A stretch of DNA of 64,000 nucleotides. Origin: Doris montereyensis (taxonomy: Eukaryota; Mollusca; Gastropoda; Nudibranchia; Dorididae). The notes beneath the pieces were generated by a model. The model had not been told where the DNA came from and did no database searches. It was given only the letters and a program-made list of their open reading frames with translations. Location of the stretch: NCBI GenBank assembly GCA_037039925.1, contig JAXRKP010000134.1, forward strand, positions 384,299 to 448,298, given 5' to 3'. Made by a program: the position numbers and the translations under genes. Below, in pieces: positions 13,001 to 23,640 of this stretch (its first letter is position 1; the number at the start of each line of letters is the position of its first letter).

Positions 13001-15101
13001 TGAGTTTCAGATTTTTATTTTTATTTGTCATTTTCCTCCTGCTTATTGTTTCGTCTGAGATTACCTCATATGGATGGGCGGTTGACAGGTGCTGCTTCTT
13101 TCTTTTCAATCTTGCTGCTTCCTCTTTATTCAGCCTGAGATCGTTGCATTGGCGGACAGGGTAAATTGTAGTGAAACAAACACTGGATAATGTTCAATGA
13201 AGCAAATGAAATGTTTAGATATTTTCCCTGGGAGAACACTTATTGTTCAATTTCAATACTTACAATCAAGTGTCTAGGCATTAAAGTGGGGTATCTTAAT
13301 CAGTATATATTCAATTTTACTTCAAACAGTACATCCATCAATGCACACATGAACCACAAAGCAAACTCAAAAAAGAGCCACTGGAACACTATTATAACCA
13401 TTCATCTTTGTGATAGGCTTGTTTTGTGATCGTATTAAAAGAATTGGTGTCATCTTCATTGTGGACATGTTGGTGATTGGTAAATTGTCAGAATGCAAGA
13501 TAAATTAATTTGAACTTTGGTTTCATTTCGATTTTCAGGGTGATGCTGGTCTGACAGGTCGTAAAATCATTGTTGATACTTATGGCGGATGGGGAGCTCA
13601 TGGAGGTGGTGCATTCTCTGGGAAAGATTTTTCAAAGGTTGACAGATCTGCAGCTTATGCAGCAAGATGGGTGGCAAAGTCTCTTGTGAAAGCTGGTCTA
13701 TGTAAACGTGTTCTTGTCCAGGTATGTATTTTGTATCTATTAGCAGGATGTATGCAATTCGTTTTTCTTCAGTAAAAGGTGTAGACTTGAATTGTTACCT
13801 TTGGTTATTAGATGAGAACTATATCATTTTATTATAAGATTACTTCTTTGCTTGTAATTAGCTGGTTGTGAAAAAAGAACTTCCTTTTGTTGTTGATTAC
13901 TTTCCCTCTGTTGAGGGGTTTGACGCGTCTGCTTGAAGACTTCGGGTTTACTGTCACCTGCATCAAGTTTGCCGATGTCCTTCTTCACGTAGATATAAAA
14001 TTTACAACTTGTGGGTTTCTGTGTCAGTAAAACAAATAGATTTCAAACGCCCGCATATATAGTGGTAATATGAATTATTTTATTTTTTTTAACAGTATTT
14101 AGATTGTTTTTGAGCACAGCAAAAAAGTCTATGTCAATGACTTTGATGTTATTGTAAGGATTAGCAATCAACAATGTGTAGCAATAAAAGGGTTGGAAAA
14201 AATAGACTAAATACGAACCGTAAGAGAAGAGCTTTCGATGAGTTTGTATTGCCAGGGGCTCAAGCTTTTCAGATTTCTTTTCTGTCTGTTAAGTAATAAT
14301 TTTTTAGCTTTCATTTGTATTCTTATTTTTTCCAGGTGTCCTACGCAATTGGTGTTGCTGAACCTTTGTCAATCACTGTATTTAGCTATGGGACTTCTCA
14401 AAGATCCGAAGGGGATCTGCTTCGCATAGTCAAAAAGAACTTTGACTTAAGACCAGGCTGCATTGTGAAGTAAGTTGAATGATTTGGCAATCTATCTAAA
14501 TGACACCTCTCTTTTTCGTTTTTAAAAATAATTTTTAATGTATAAAGGGGAAGTTCCCATGCACATGAGCTACTGAGAGTGGGATCTATTTTTGCATCTC
14601 TGGATGCTGGTTGGAGTTGACAGAACTGATATTTTCACTTGGCCCGTGATAAGCAATTTGTGCCAAACTGTTGCCCCTACTTGATTTTTGTAATGCTTTA
14701 TTTAGTAGCTTGTTTTATCCTGATGGGCCAATATTGATGATGTTTCCTGTATGAATTTGACATTTTTAACTACGAAAATTATATCACTGCATTCATCTGT
14801 CATTTTTGTGTAACAACCTTTAAATTCATACAGCCTTTGGCATGATATAACTCAATTGTTTATGAGGCATTGACAAAAATAAAGCAACACGAAATGAGTG
14901 GAAGATGTAATTATTGGTGTATGACTGGTATGAGTGTTTGCTTTTGTATTATTTATCAGCAGATTTTTTATTAGTTATCGACCTTGTCTTCCTTTTAGGG
15001 ACTTGAAGCTCAGAAATCCCATCTACAGAAAGACAGCAGCATATGGGCATTTTGGTCGCAACGACTTCACCTGGGAACAGCCCAAGAAATTGGTTTTATA
15101 G
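3912..15101 (+). CDS. MAT2A: S-adenosylmethionine synthetase (methionine adenosyltransferase), 7 coding exons
   Basis: The enzyme makes S-adenosylmethionine from methionine and ATP in the cytosol. Coding exons are 3912-4029, 5261-5461, 9348-9610, 11711-11929, 13539-13721, 14336-14469 and 14999-15101, all GT-AG with matching phases, giving 406 codons; animal MAT2A proteins are about 395 residues. Family signatures are intact: [13 protein letters not shown] (N-terminal domain), [13 protein letters not shown] (ATP-binding loop), [31 protein letters not shown] (P-loop-like region) and GGGAFSGKD, ending in [13 protein letters not shown]. The oddity is codon 130 (9416-9418), an in-frame TGA within two codons that vertebrate MAT2A lacks. 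Everything else (promoter, splice sites, poly(A) signal) looks functional, so a variant or assembly artefact seems likelier than an old pseudogene, but a recent null allele is possible. Confidence 0.95.
4030..5260 (+). other. MAT intron 1
   Basis: Contains a cluster of overlapping AGATCTAGA-type palindromic words at 4,448-4,555. Short open frames on both strands look spurious. Confidence 0.85.
5261..5461 (+). CDS. MAT2A: MAT exon 2
   Basis: Acceptor ttccattcacag. Encodes [15 protein letters not shown], then [19 protein letters not shown], then the GYDDSSKG junction. The donor is AAAG|gtggat, phase 1. Confidence 0.95.
5938..6487. mobile_element. Non-autonomous inverted-repeat element (MITE family M1), copy 1
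   Basis: The left end (acactcaaacctcgtttta...) and the reverse complement of the right end (attgtaaaatacaagttgtgataccgcc) are related inverted repeats. The same ends occur at 19,769-20,530, and the right end also at 55,871-55,940 in reverse. Internal blocks match between copies (gaccaatccaaactagattctacttct). It has no coding capacity. Confidence 0.7.
6492..6630 (-). mobile_element. RTE-like LINE, 3' end fragment
   Basis: Matches the last ~130 bp of the LINE copies at 20,627 and 26,590: a (TTTC)n tail, 'atcagttcccattcta', 'gatgcccga.atgatctttctc' and 'cctgtcctggcattttctg'. It abuts the M1 MITE directly. Confidence 0.8.
7541..7940. repeat. Dispersed ~350 bp repeat, copy 1
   Basis: Close direct match to 10,302-10,680, starting near 'tctaggtcat' and running through 'gattcattcatgaatgac', 'gtgttgacaaacaatgaaa' and 'ttggctgttacttcactata' to 'cttcccgg'. 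No clear terminal inverted repeat was found. Confidence 0.8.
9348..9610 (+). CDS. MAT2A: MAT exon 3, with in-frame TGA
   Basis: Encodes [20 protein letters not shown], then the signature [20 protein letters not shown], then [20 protein letters not shown]. It has 87 codons where human MAT2A has 85. The surplus lies between IA and [10 protein letters not shown], where the DNA reads CAC AGT TGA GGT instead of one Gln codon plus GGT. TGA is at 9,416-9,418. Both splice sites are canonical and the exon ends in phase 0. Confidence 0.92.
9611..11710 (+). other. MAT intron 3
   Basis: Contains a second copy of the ~350 bp dispersed repeat (10,302-10,680) and an imperfect 18 bp direct repeat near 9,842-9,893 (tttgatcttaaataaatcaaaatat twice). 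No gene was found. Confidence 0.85.
10302..10680. repeat. Dispersed ~350 bp repeat, copy 2
   Basis: Direct-orientation partner of 7,541-7,940, differing by small indels and substitutions. Both copies lie in introns of the same gene. Confidence 0.8.
11711..11929 (+). CDS. MAT2A: MAT exon 4
   Basis: Acceptor atttccag. Encodes [20 protein letters not shown] and [10 protein letters not shown], then [15 protein letters not shown]. Donor is CAG|gtaaga. 73 codons, phase 0 at both ends. Confidence 0.96.
11992..12095 (+). repeat. Dispersed repeat D1, copy 1
   Basis: Shares 'tttcatcttg', 'tttcctcttaattcaccctg' and 'gatcac' followed by 'tggtggac' with 13,073, 16,545, 38,830 (-), 48,233, 48,425 (-), 50,405 (-) and 51,800 (-). 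Confidence 0.7.
13073..13162 (+). repeat. Dispersed repeat D1, copy 2
   Basis: Has the fuller 5' end 'gggcggttgacaggtgctgc' of the family, then the pyrimidine-rich core and 'cctgagatcg...ggcggacagg'. Confidence 0.7.
13539..13721 (+). CDS. MAT2A: MAT exon 5
   Basis: Encodes [20 protein letters not shown] and [20 protein letters not shown], then [15 protein letters not shown]. The donor is CAG|gtatgt. 61 codons. The phosphate- and methionine-binding loops are conserved. Confidence 0.96.
14336..14469 (+). CDS. MAT2A: MAT exon 6
   Basis: Acceptor ttttttccag. Encodes [20 protein letters not shown] and [14 protein letters not shown]. Donor is GAA|gtaagt, phase 2. Confidence 0.96.
14999..15101 (+). 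CDS. MAT2A: MAT exon 7 (stop codon)
   Basis: Acceptor tccttttag. Completes the Lys codon and encodes [20 protein letters not shown], then [13 protein letters not shown] and TAG. The C-terminus matches the family in position and length. Confidence 0.96.
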
Positions 15102-16333
15102 ATGCATCAAATTTGGTTCATGAGTGTTTGGTTGATTGTTGTGGATTTTTGTTCATATTTATGTCTTGGGCTCCTCGTTGGACCAATATGTTATTGAAAT
15201 GAAATGTTCTTGCTCCCATTTATGGGGGTGGGGGCACTTTTATGGCATTGATTAAGAGGGCAAAAGTTGGGGGGGGTTTTTATGAATTATCAGTTTGTCT
15301 GAAGAATGACAGATTCCAGTGACAGTGAATTTATAGTCTGTAGCAACACTTAAATTACATCAATGTCATATGGTACAACGCAAAAAGTGAAAATAGCATG
15401 TGGAGGAGCAATGCTGGCGGATTTATGTTCGATGATTGCTCTCTGCATTAGTGGCATCACCTTGTAATTTTCTAAGAGTTACATGATAGATCGCTCATTA
15501 TGACATGGAAGTTTTAGAACAGTATTCATGTACATGAAAGTCAGTTATGGTCCTTGCCTTTAGCATATATAGCTTTGTTTACACAGCACACTTAATACAG
15601 CTGATAGTACATTTTTACAGGGGCTGTAAAAGTGTTGAGACATCTGACAGTATTATTAGACATCATTTATTTGTTTCACACATAATACTTGATTTTCTCT
15701 GTATTTTTATGTGTGGGTATTACAATTTCAACTGTGATGGTAGAATGACTGATTGGCAGAGAATTTGTCCTGATCTCCTTGGGTTTGTTTTTTTTTTTCA
15801 TCTTTATCTACGAATGATGTTCATTTTATATGTTAAATGGATTTGTTACGCATTTGATATATGGGGGTCGAGTCTGGGACTTTGGGGCTGATGCCCTGTG
15901 GGCCACAGTAGCTTGAAGGATAGGCTGACACAGACAGTGAGACTTTTTTATGCAGGGGTTTATGGTTCTGCGGTGGGGCCTTGGGTCAATTCATATCATT
16001 TTGTCATGGGGTGGGGGTCTCACTGTCTGCCTTCGCTTTGTGGCTGCCTTCTTGCTATTGCAACTGTGCTTGTAACGACCAATTATTCTTTTCCTTCATT
16101 TTTTCTCTCTTCTCTTACGGAGCACATTGTCTTGTGTTTATGAAAATTCATGGAAAAGAGCATTCTCTATAAACACTCGGGCCCACGTCCCATTCTTCGA
16201 CTGCATATTTTAAATTGCTATGTGTTCATTATGAGTTTATGAAGGACAATAAGATCCCAGAATGAATTTTTATACTGCCTTTACTGCTAGAATGCATTTG
16301 TACATGATTTGTGATTAATGCATCCATAATAAA
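15102..16333 (+). promoter_or_regulatory. MAT2A: MAT 3' UTR with poly(A) signal
   Basis: T-rich untranslated region ending at an AATAAA hexamer (16,328-16,333). Open frames inside it (for example 15,547-15,891) are not conserved-looking. The UACAGARAA hairpin motif used for SAM-dependent control of vertebrate MAT2A was not found. Confidence 0.7.
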
Positions 16334-16544
16334 TTTATCTCATCATATAATATACCAACTGTTGGTTTTGTTTTTAACTAAATTATAGTGTTGATGCCTG
16401 TGGTTGTCTGGTACCAGTATTTTTGCATTCCCCTCGTGCTTTTTACATTTTATATACATTATATAGGTTCTGACCTGTATTTTCACTTCAACTTCAACTA
16501 ACAGTAGTAGTAGTAGTAACAGCACTAGTCAATTTTCAATCATA

Positions 16545-16670
16545 CAGGTGGGCGGTTGGAGGTAGCGCTGGTAGATTCTACAACTTTTTTTCACTCTTTC
16601 GCTGAATCTTTCATCTTGCTGTTTCTTGTAGTAATTCACCATGTGATTAGAATATGATGAACCGGGAAAT
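16545..16670 (+). repeat. Dispersed repeat D1, copy 3
   Basis: 'gggcggttggaggtagcgctg' start, 'tttcatcttgctgtttcttgt' core, 'attcaccatg' end: a diverged copy just past the MAT poly(A) signal. Confidence 0.65.
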
Positions 16671-16797
16671 TTCACATTAAACTAACAAATCATAGACCCT
16701 GTTTGGCGATGAGGTAAGGTTCGCACTATTATCATGTATAACAGGGTCTGTTTGAAGATTGGACAGCCTATTCAAGGTTTGTAAATTGCTCTATTCT

Positions 16798-17386
16798 AAA
16801 GGCCCCTTTACAGGTACAGTTGATTCATCGACACACTAGGATATCGAAAGGGTGGCGGAAATTCTATCAACTTCTCGATAAATCTGAGCGTGAAAACAGA
16901 GCAATCCTCTCGATATCGAAGGGTTCTCAGTCCAGGCGCCAGATATTTTCCTGCAGACGAACTGAAGGATGGGCGACGAGGGAGTGACTTCTTTGATGTT
17001 GCCACATGCGGAGTTAATAATGCAGACTAAAACTAAATATTAGTCAAGTCAGAAAAATAATATGATTTTCTTGTTCAGTGACACAAAATTAGTGAAAAAT
17101 CACTCAGGGAACGCAATTTAATGCCAGATTACCAAGTTTAAATTTTTGTGTGTGTTATGTTTTTGTTGTTTTGAATTTCATGCCAACTAGCTACAACTCA
17201 AGTACAACAGTCAAGGACTGACACTGACAGTTTAATTTACTTTAAATTTTAAAGATGAAACTTCGTCTGAACGGAACTTCTCTGGTCGACAAACTGTCAG
17301 TTCAACGCTGACCCAGATCTAGCGTCTGTTGGTTAAACTTAAACTGTCAGTTTGTCGATGAATCAACTACGTTTAAAGGGGCTTTA
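16798..17386. mobile_element. ~590 bp element with ~30 bp terminal inverted repeats
   Basis: The left end runs aaaggcccctttacaggtac then agttgattcatcgaca; the reverse complement of the right end runs aaagcccctttaaacgtagt then tgattcatcgaca. About 28 of 33 positions match. 'aaactgtcagtt' recurs inside the right half. No coding capacity, and the flanking target duplication is unclear. Confidence 0.7.
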
Positions 17387-17419
17387 AAATAAGTTGAAAG
17401 AACAGTCTCGCAGGCAGGA

Positions 17420-18350
17420 CTACTAAAAAAGGACAACGCACCGACCTACCTTGGGGTAAAGTTCGCCCGAGGCTCTCACTAAATATTCACGTGTTGAAAC
17501 TGGCCGATAAGATGTCCTTGCGGCTGAACGTATTGAACAAACTGGTTTATATTATATACCCGTTAGGTTCGATGTCCTGAAAAAGCTCTACGTAGGATAC
17601 ATTAGATCCGTTGCGTGAGTATGCCATTATTGCCATGCCTATTCTCGCCCCCACGAACCTCTGAAGTCTGACCCCTCGAGCGTGTACATAACCAGACCTT
17701 GCGATTTATGTGTGGTGAAATGAGAACCTCTCCGACAAACGCATGCCAAGGGATGACCGATGTGGAACCGCTATCGGAGAGGTGTGACTATGCGTATGCG
17801 ATACTTACCACTCATGAAAGACTCTGCCGATATCCACGGGGGGGATTGGCGGCGAGAAATGGTAGAAGTTAGAGTGGTGGGATCCATACCACATGAAACG
17901 GAAGTGCTTCATGATAGGAGCAGAAAGCTGAGGCTACTGAGAGGAAATAGGTATGCGTGACTTGCCGGTGGTTAAGATAGAAACGGTACCCAAAGTGGGT
18001 TGCGCCAGCACCGCCTAGGATCATTGCGACGTTTTTTTTTTTTTAGACAAAACGACACACAAGGGGTAATATCCCTTGGTGCTAAGATTAACGCTGGAAA
18101 CGATCGATCCGTACCCGAGTAAAGTATCAAACAAAGCATACTCTACACAGACGGTACTCGTCTGGCAGTCGTCCGCATGGGATACGGTGTGCTCATTGAC
18201 TGATTGAGTACCCGAACGGTGAGCAAGTGCGAGAGGAGGAAACTGGCAGGTATCGCGCAAACTACGAAGCCGAAGGAATTGCCCTGTACGTGACACTACT
18301 ATTAAGCAGGGTAGCTACCGCCTGGAGAGATCTGGCGGGACCCGACGTCC
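17420..18350 (+). pseudogene. Decayed LINE: reverse-transcriptase C-terminus and RNase H remnant (Jockey/I/Nimb-like)
   Basis: Conceptual reading across several frames gives TYLGVKF, then LADKMSLRLNVLNKLV, then LKKLYVGYIRS, then CGEMRTSPTNACQGM with VEPLSERCDYAY, and later YTDGT...GYGVLID and RANYEAEGIAL. These resemble the reverse-transcriptase tail and RNase H domain of I/Jockey-superfamily non-LTR elements. Stops and frameshifts are frequent, so it is dead. The clade is a judgement from motif style only. Confidence 0.7.
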
Positions 18351-19768
18351 GAGACCTTATTCCAATGTACATAATGTGGATTTTATAGATTGTTGCGAAC
18401 GAAGATGATGCGCCTTTATGAGGACAGTAGCGTTTTATTGAGGTAAATGTAGTTGAGTTGTGTACAATTTCCTGCTTGGCCTGGGTGCAAATAGGTACAT
18501 TTACCAGCATCATCAACTGGGATGTAAAATATGAGTAGGACAGACCAACAACACCCCAGCACAATCCCAATGCGGCGAGATTTTTAAAAAACAATGAACC
18601 AAAGTTCAGGACTAACGCACATAAACAAGTCCAGACCACAAGGCTATCAAACAGCCTAGGCTATATACTATATAGTATATTGAGAATCACAACAACACAA
18701 CAGAACAAGAATATAGAGAAAACGACAAGGACACACCCGACACTGAGGACACACACACAGCGAGAGCCAGCACACATCAGACAGTGAAAGTACTGAAAGT
18801 CTTGAGGAAAACACAAGCTCACGAGATGATACTGTTACTCACTCCACCGAAGATCAGCTACACATAAGTAATCACGCAGACCATAATGACAAGTTTGACC
18901 AATTTGACAGCAGCAAAATTCACTTGTAGATATCCAAATCAAGAAAGACACAGGACAGCGCGTCCCATAGCCCGAACGCAACAACAGCTACACGAAACAT
19001 TTGAATTTGATGGAAATGGAGTATTAGGATGACGTACAGAATATCCTGATATTTCTGTCCCACCTTAAACGCCTGATTATCCAGATATTGCATCTCGTTT
19101 GAAAATAACCCAAGATTTACAAGAGAAGAAATATGATCCCATGACTTGTATGTTGAGTTGCCTTCTCCCTCTTGTATAGTGTCAATCATTAGGATTATGT
19201 ATCTCTATATCTTATCGATTATTGTCCATAACTGTTACTGTTAGAGAACTGTCACTGTCAGAATACATGAACATATCTTTGTTTTTTGCTCTTAAGTAAA
19301 CTGTTCTGAATTTGATATAGATCTAGACTAAACAAAGATAGAAAAGAGACCGAAAAGAAAAAAGGACAAACTAACATTACATCCTGTCACGGCAAGGAGG
19401 CGATATTACATTAATTTATGAAGAGTTAATTTGCAAAGTGAGATGGGCTACAGTCTCACTTTGATTTTAAGATAGATCTTCATGTATTTTTTTACACTTA
19501 TAATTATGATAATGGCTCATACTTTACTCGTCATAGTTGTCTATGAAATCGGACTTGTAGTTCTAGTGTCTGGCATGAGATGGAAAAGATATTAGCTGAA
19601 GCTGTTGTAAGTAATGGCTTTTTGAAACTGATAGATTGAGCCGTAAACTATGATTTGATAATAATAATAATAGTAATAAAAAATATCTAAAATTAAAAGA
19701 TTGTCACTTATCCCTTTGGATATTATTATTAATATAAACTCTACATATGTATTGCTATTACATAGTTT
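18351..19768. other. No gene seen
   Basis: AT-rich DNA. A short block at 18,478-18,505 (ctgggtgcaaataggtac) matches the central part of SINE family B at 42,040-42,070. No coding region could be supported. Confidence 0.5.
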
Positions 19769-20530
19769 ATAAAATACACTCAAACCTGATTATACCGCCA
19801 ACTGTTGTTGCCAGTTGTAACTTGGCGTTATATAACGAAAATGCCCTTTTTCAATATTACAATGAGGGAGGTAATCAATATTCTACTAATCAAGTAGAAC
19901 AAAACTACCGCTATCAGTACTAGCACTACCATTGACAAGGCAATGTAGGCCTATTAATATATATTTTAGTATTACACTTACACTACTTACAGTAACAGTG
20001 TACTACTATTAGGATCGCCCAGTATTTATAGTAGTCTTATGTAGTCTAGAAAAACAACAGAATCACCCCTAACTCAAAATGGGTTAGCCTAGATTGTGAC
20101 ACTACCGACAGTGTGTGGACACTGCTGTGAAACCCAATTCAAACACCCCCCCCCCCCCAATCATACGCATAGCCTTTCCTACCTGGCCATGATGATTGAT
20201 ATTGTCATTGTCAACAAAACTAACGTGATCTGGGCCGATGCTGCTAGTGCTACTTTTCCTTCGACTGACCTTCCTAAGCAGTGGACAACACACGTTGTCA
20301 TTCTTATTCTAATAAAGAAGAAACCTTGTGTCACTAGTGTCAGTATCATTTTTATGAGAGTACTAGTACGAAGATACACATGGCATTGATGATTATGTGT
20401 GTTTGACCCCGTGATCTGAGACCAAACCAAACTCGATTCTACTTCTATTAACTTCTAGTCTACCCGCTTGCATCACTTCGGGGAAGGGGTTATGATGCAC
20501 AGTGGCGGTATAACGAGTTGTATTTTACAA
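19769..20530. mobile_element. MITE family M1, copy 2
   Basis: The left end (aaaatacactc...ttataccgccaactg) pairs with the reverse complement of the right end (aaaatacaactcgttataccgcca). Next to the left end is an imperfect hairpin in which the terminal sequence is repeated inverted (ataccgccaactg...cagttgtaacttggcgttat). No coding capacity. Related to 5,938-6,487. Confidence 0.75.
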
Positions 20531-20626
20531 AGGTTATTAAGAATGGCGGATGCTGGTACATTGTGTAACGTGTTACATGTATTTCATTGTTTTTTTTAGT
20601 GTGTCAGATCCGTACAAAGGTCAAAT

Positions 20627-22035
20627 ATTGTTCTTTCTTTCTTTCTTTATCAGTTCCCATTCTATCTTTCGGTGTATGGGTGCAGATGCCCGAGATGATA
20701 TTTCTCCAGGATGCCCTGTCCTGGCATTTTCTGTTTTCTTCCAAAAATGTTACATTTTTATGTTTCAATGCCTCTTTTATATCTTCTTCCCACTTTCTCC
20801 GAGGTCTGCCTTTTTGGCCTTTTACCTTGGGCTTTAGCACTGTATACTGATTTAGCTATTCTATTGCCATTCATTCTGTTTACATGCCCAAACCATCTCC
20901 ATTGATTTGTTTTTATCTTAGTTTTTATGCCATCTGCTTTGGTTTGATCTCTTATTGTTGTGTTTCTGATTTTGTCTCTTTTAGTTATTCCTACTACTCT
21001 TCTTAGATATTTCATTTCAGCTGCCTGTACTTTACTGTATGCTCTACTGTCCAAGTTTCGCTGGCATAGAGGAGAGTAGGACAATAAACTGTATTGTATA
21101 ATGCCATTTTGGTTTTTGTTGACAATTCTTGCTTACCTACAATGCCCGAGATGATCTTTCTCCAGGATGCCCTGTCCTGGCATTTTCTGTTTCCTTCCAA
21201 AAAAGTTAAATTTTTATTTTTCAATGCCTCTTTCGCATATATATGGTTATATATTACACTTGCCTTTTTGATTCTCTGGCTGATTTCTTCTCGTAGTTTT
21301 CCCTCTGAGTTAATCATTACTCCTAGGTAATTGTAGCTTTGAACTTGTTCTAAATACTTCCTGTCCAATTTAAGATTTTGTGTTTTAGCTACCCTGGTAC
21401 TAACATTGTTTTGATTTTCTTTGCATTTACTCTCATTCGTCTTTTATTTAGTTCATTGTTCATAATGTTGATATTCGACTGAAGGTCACTTTCTGATTTT
21501 CCAAACAGAACTAAATCATCGGCAAATGAAAGCATTGATACATTTACTGGTTTGAGCTTCCACATACCTACATTCATTTTTTTCATTTTTGAGGATGCCT
21601 TTGCGACTGAATCTATAAATGTGATAACAAAGAGGACTTCGGACACAACCCTGTCTTACTCCTATATCTACAAATTCTGCAGATATGTTTCCAGCTACTC
21701 TCGCTTCACATGTTGGTTTATTGTAAAAACTTTTAATGGCTTCTATTAAATTTTGCTTTACATTGTTTTCTTTTAAGGAATGCCATAGTTCGTCCCTCAT
21801 CACAGTGTCAAATGTCTTTTCTAAGTCAATAAAACACAGGTGCAAGTCAATGTTTCTCTCAATTAATTTTTCTATTATTTGTCTAATTGTAAATATGAGG
21901 TCTTGTACACGTCTTCCTGGTCCAAGTCTAAATCCACTCTGATGCTCTTCAATCTGATCCTCTACTCTTTTCCTTAGTCTCATTTCCAGTATCCTGGCAT
22001 ATACTTTTCCTGGAACGCTAAGTAGTGATATCCCT
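20627..22035 (-). mobile_element. RTE-like LINE, 5'-truncated copy 1
   Basis: On the - strand the element begins inside the reverse transcriptase at GISLLSVPGKVYARIL and ends in the (GAAA)n tail. Fragments show FRLGPGRRVQDLIFTIRQII, CFIDLEKTFDTV, FADDLVLFGKSESDLQ (catalytic FADD intact) and the C-terminal WRWFGHVNRMNGNRIAKSVY and GKRPKRQTSEK. Several frameshifts. A ~90 bp block of the 3' end is duplicated inside it (21,143-21,232). Confidence 0.9.
21516..22035 (-). pseudogene. Reverse transcriptase N-terminal half of LINE copy 1
   Basis: Open for about 170 codons with LLSVPGKVYARIL, GFRLGPGRRVQDL, IDLEKTFDTV and the G-V-RQGC..SPL motif before frame breaks. The frame continues upstream of the element into unrelated SINE-like sequence, so the apparent start is not a real one. 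Confidence 0.85.
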
Positions 22036-22049
22036 ATAAACAACTCATC

Positions 22050-22140
22050 GAGAACATTTTGCGACCACCGTCGGGGTTTGAACCTACGTCCTTTTGGTTG
22101 AGACTGAGAGGTCGACACCTTACAACTCGACTACCAGGTC
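22050..22140 (-). repeat. tRNA-like SINE head
   Basis: On the - strand 'ggtagtcgagttgtaagg' resembles an A box, and 'gacgtaggttcaaaccccg' contains a good B box (GGTTCAAACCC). It lies directly at the 5' truncation point of LINE copy 1. No intact tRNA fold was recognised. Confidence 0.55.
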
Positions 22141-22221
22141 TCCTATCAGTAGGAATAATAAGATTGAATACTATAGGCGCATCCCGATAAGACTTAAGAC
22201 ACACGCAAGCTTTGCCTTTTG

Positions 22222-22313
<92 letters not shown>

Positions 22314-23312
22314 GTAATCCGTGTCGTGTGTGTCGTGTTTTAATTGCTCACGACTCTTCGAAATGAGTCACACTGTGGACAGTAATTGCATTGTATGTGT
22401 GCTGGTGTTAAGCCTAAACGGGTGTCACTGTCACAATTGTGGACAGCGATGGTCAAATGAGACAATACTATTGTTTCACATTTACGGCGGTCATTGCCAT
22501 TGATCTCCCCCTCCCACCTCACCCCAATTAAACCTGACTGTCCTCGGGTTATTTGTGTTTTTATAAATACGCACAAAACTGGTGTGACATCATATAATAT
22601 AATACAGAATTGTTGAGCCAATTGTTTCGGTTTTTTTTGTCTTCTCCTTACGCTTACTACAGCCAAACATAATAGTATTCATCGTTAGTTGCATGTACAG
22701 CAGCTGCAGTTACCCGACCCCCCCCCGATTTAAACTTCCATCCTCTTGTTAATTATTTCGTCTCTTATTTTAATTACTTTTCAGTATTTTTATATGCAAT
22801 ACCATTTTGGCACAGTGATCTGATTGGTCCTCATCCATGGTATATGCGTCAAATTTGGCATGTAAACGTAATTAACTTACTTACTGACTTATCCTCGTGA
22901 TGCTTGGGCAACATATCAAGCTTATACCACCAGAACTAAACGCCATAGTAAAATTATTGCTTTGACTATGACAAACGTGACCCATAGGTCTATCGTATCT
23001 TATCTACATGATTTCATTTACATACATGAATTGTTAATCAATTTTTTACACCTCAACAGCTCTCCCACACTGATTTTGTAATTTCAGAATTTGTTGTTTT
23101 TATTATTTTGATACCAAAGTTATTATTTTATCTTCATTTTAAAGAATTTTACACGTGTTGAAAGAATTCAAACTTTAGATATCGTTTTCGTAGGACATAA
23201 CAATAAGATACCAACTTTTGGGTACGGTATTTCCCAAATTTGCTATCACAACCGGGCAGTGGACAGGTAAGCATCTGTACGGAGAGTAGATGATCCCGCC
23301 CTCCACGAGTCT
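22141..23312. other. (TA)n tract and unassigned DNA
   Basis: Contains an (AT)n microsatellite at 22,228-22,311. The remaining sequence up to the LINE 5' repeats shows no gene; the short open frames around 22,321-22,666 lack any recognisable domain. Confidence 0.55.
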
Positions 23313-23525
23313 CCTGCTGCCTTGCAAGTTGCAGGCGGGTCTTGGTTGACCAAAGGCTAAGGAGTTAACCCTGACAGAAAATAACAACCTGCTGCCTTGC
23401 ATGCCGGTCTTGGATGACTAAAGGCTAAGGGAGTTAACCCTGACAGAAAATAACAACCTGCTGCCTTGCAGGCTGGTCTTGAATGGCTAAAGGCTAAGAG
23501 AGTTAACCCTGAAAGAAAATAACAA
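23313..23525 (+). repeat. ~70 bp tandem repeat in LINE 5' region, 3 units
   Basis: Units begin 'cctgctgccttgca' at 23,313, 23,388 and 23,457 and each runs through 'ggtcttgg.tgac.aaaggctaag' and 'gagttaaccctgacagaaaa'. Tandem 5' units are common in LINE promoters. Confidence 0.85.
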
Positions 23526-23640
23526 GGCCTGGTAGGGGGCCTCAGGGTGGCAGCCCCACCATCTACCTAGGGTACAGGGGGCTGATCCCCTGCTTATCCA
23601 AAACAACCTGATTCAGAGAAGTAAAAGAAATATAACCGGT

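Larger units (their letters stand above)
11930..13538 (+). other. MAT intron 4
   Basis: Contains two copies of a ~100-150 bp dispersed repeat (11,992-12,095 and 13,073-13,162) and an imperfect hairpin at 12,223-12,283 whose arms read ggattcaacgaga and tctcgttgaatc. No gene was found. Confidence 0.85.

Noticed and set aside
15547..15891. 114-codon hydrophobic frame after the MAT stop codon
   Set aside because: Lies in the T-rich 3' UTR ahead of the poly(A) signal; T-rich DNA naturally gives hydrophobic frames, and no homology was recognised.
15102..16333. METTL16-type UACAGARAA hairpins in the MAT 3' UTR
   Set aside because: Only a weak GGCAGAGAA (about 15,756) was seen in the UTR; the TACAGAAAG at about 15,021 is coding. 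No supported hairpin.
20604..20850. Overlapping + strand frames with hydrophobic peptides
   Set aside because: They are the antisense of the LINE copy 1 C-terminal coding region.
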